Shown in pieces: positions 63,195-63,279 of a DNA stretch of 63,279 nt. The number at the start of each line of letters is the position of its first letter. Within the stretch, counting starts at the first letter, position 1. The position numbers and the translations under genes are program-made. Origin of the DNA: an uncultured Clostridia bacterium (GTDB taxonomy: Bacteria; Bacillota; Clostridia; UBA1381); NCBI GenBank assembly GCA_910579415.1, contig CAJTUY010000005.1, positions 1 to 63,279 of the forward strand, in the 5' to 3' direction. The notes beneath the pieces were generated by a model. The model was not told the DNA's origin. It made no database searches and worked only from the letters and a program-made list of their open reading frames with translations.

Positions 63195-63279
63195 GGAAAT
63201 GGGCGGCAAATACGAAAGGCAAGGCGATTATTTAATACCGTGCTTAACTGTACCCGCCGAAGAAGAACAGCCGATAGGC
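63118..63279. mobile_element. Left edge of a second element nested in the helicase gene
   Basis: Similarity of the giant protein to its family ends after WRPSD (GA at 63117-63118), inside the region where EQR-x-GR is expected. What follows is a tnpV gene with its own ribosome site. This fits insertion of a TnpX-type transposon, which targets GA dinucleotides, into the helicase gene; only the first ~160 bases are in the window. The exact edge is inferred. Confidence 0.5.
63175..63279 (+). CDS. tnpV: TnpV-family protein, 5' part (runs off the window)
   Basis: The first 35 residues (AKTIFEEMGGKYERQGDYL, then LTVPAEEEQPIG) match the start of the longer TnpV type with an FEEMGG lead-in. GGAGG at 63161-63165 precedes the ATG by nine bases. 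It overlaps the terminal 20 bases of the truncated helicase ORF and differs in sequence from the nested tnpV at 56032, so the element contains two distinct members. The rest is outside the window. Confidence 0.8.
   Translation, partial: MAKTIFEEMGGKYERQGDYLIPCLTVPAEEEQPIG

Larger units (their letters stand above)
49176..63279. mobile_element. Left part of an integrative conjugative element (ICE/CTn), continuing past the window
   Basis: From ~49176, where the Cys-rich gene is cut, gene content is typical of clostridial ICEs: repA-parA-parB, DUF3789-like and other short genes with overlapping stops, an ICE-conserved CTGGNGAR protein, a PAPS-reductase-like protein, a ~2660-residue ArdC/methylase/helicase protein, and TnpV. 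Conjugation (relaxase, coupling protein, VirB4) and integrase genes are not in the window and should follow. The exact left end and attachment site are inferred from where protein similarity stops, so the start is approximate. Confidence 0.75.

Overview
The window looks like a chromosomal segment of a low-to-moderate GC Gram-positive anaerobe of the class Clostridia, probably gut or plant-fibre associated. Reasons: strong AGGAGG ribosome sites with frequent GTG/TTG starts, classic TTGACA-17-TATAAT promoters, S-layer-homology (SLH) anchoring, a GH28 pectinase-type enzyme, BspA-like leucine-rich-repeat surface proteins, the iron-sulfur scaffold/GGGtGRT gene pair, and a Clostridia-type conjugative element. 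The species cannot be named from sequence alone. I saw no rRNA, tRNA or CRISPR array.

Layout. 0.2-3.5 kb: branched-chain amino acid operon ilvB-ilvN-ilvC ending in a terminator. 3.6-6.8 kb: GH28 glycosidase, then the iron-sulfur scaffold/GGGtGRT pair. 6.8-9.7 kb: a minus-strand LRR surface protein and a GNAT acetyltransferase. 9.9-15.98 kb: a two-gene operon for an M60 (gluzincin) peptidase carrying a dockerin-like domain and an SLH protein with a possible cohesin-like domain. 16.0-20.5 kb: an orphan LytTR response regulator followed by two secreted proteins behind a promoter with two direct repeats that may be its binding site. 20.6-27.6 kb: Lrp/AsnC regulator + aminotransferase, CTP synthase, and a heterodimeric ABC exporter. 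27.7-30.6 kb: a GAP1-N2-type protein and a membrane-anchored charged protein. 30.6-35.4 kb: rarA, GNAT, a CapD/FlaA1-type sugar-nucleotide enzyme, a DUF1294 membrane protein, an orphan eutS-eutP microcompartment pair, and a small XRE regulator with a palindromic operator. 35.5-41.2 kb: a 1861-residue secreted protein of GLUG repeats and tandem Ig-like repeats. 41.3-48.9 kb: purine permease, a lone phage-tail-fibre-like gene, two divergent MATE transporters, an O-antigen-ligase-like protein and a membrane-anchored amidase.

48.96-63.28 kb: a mobile element. It begins abruptly inside a conserved Cys-rich clostridial gene (truncated after about 71 recognisable residues) and continues to the window end. 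It carries repA (split by an in-frame TAG), parA, parB, several small element-specific genes, a PAPS-reductase-like protein and a ~2660-residue protein combining an ArdC-like N terminus, a MutS-I-like module, an N6-adenine methylase and a SNF2-like helicase. A complete tnpV-family gene with its own ribosome site lies in another reading frame inside the disordered linker of that giant protein, an apparent overprinted gene. A second tnpV starts at the window edge, where the giant protein's helicase domain is cut off within its last motif; this suggests a second element nested in the first.

The surface-protein genes (M60/dockerin, SLH, LRR, GLUG/Ig, GH28) together suggest a cell that attaches to and processes complex glycans or glycoproteins. 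The strongest leads are the overprinted tnpV, the dockerin-SLH pair, the LytTR direct-repeat promoter and the orphan EutS-EutP pair.
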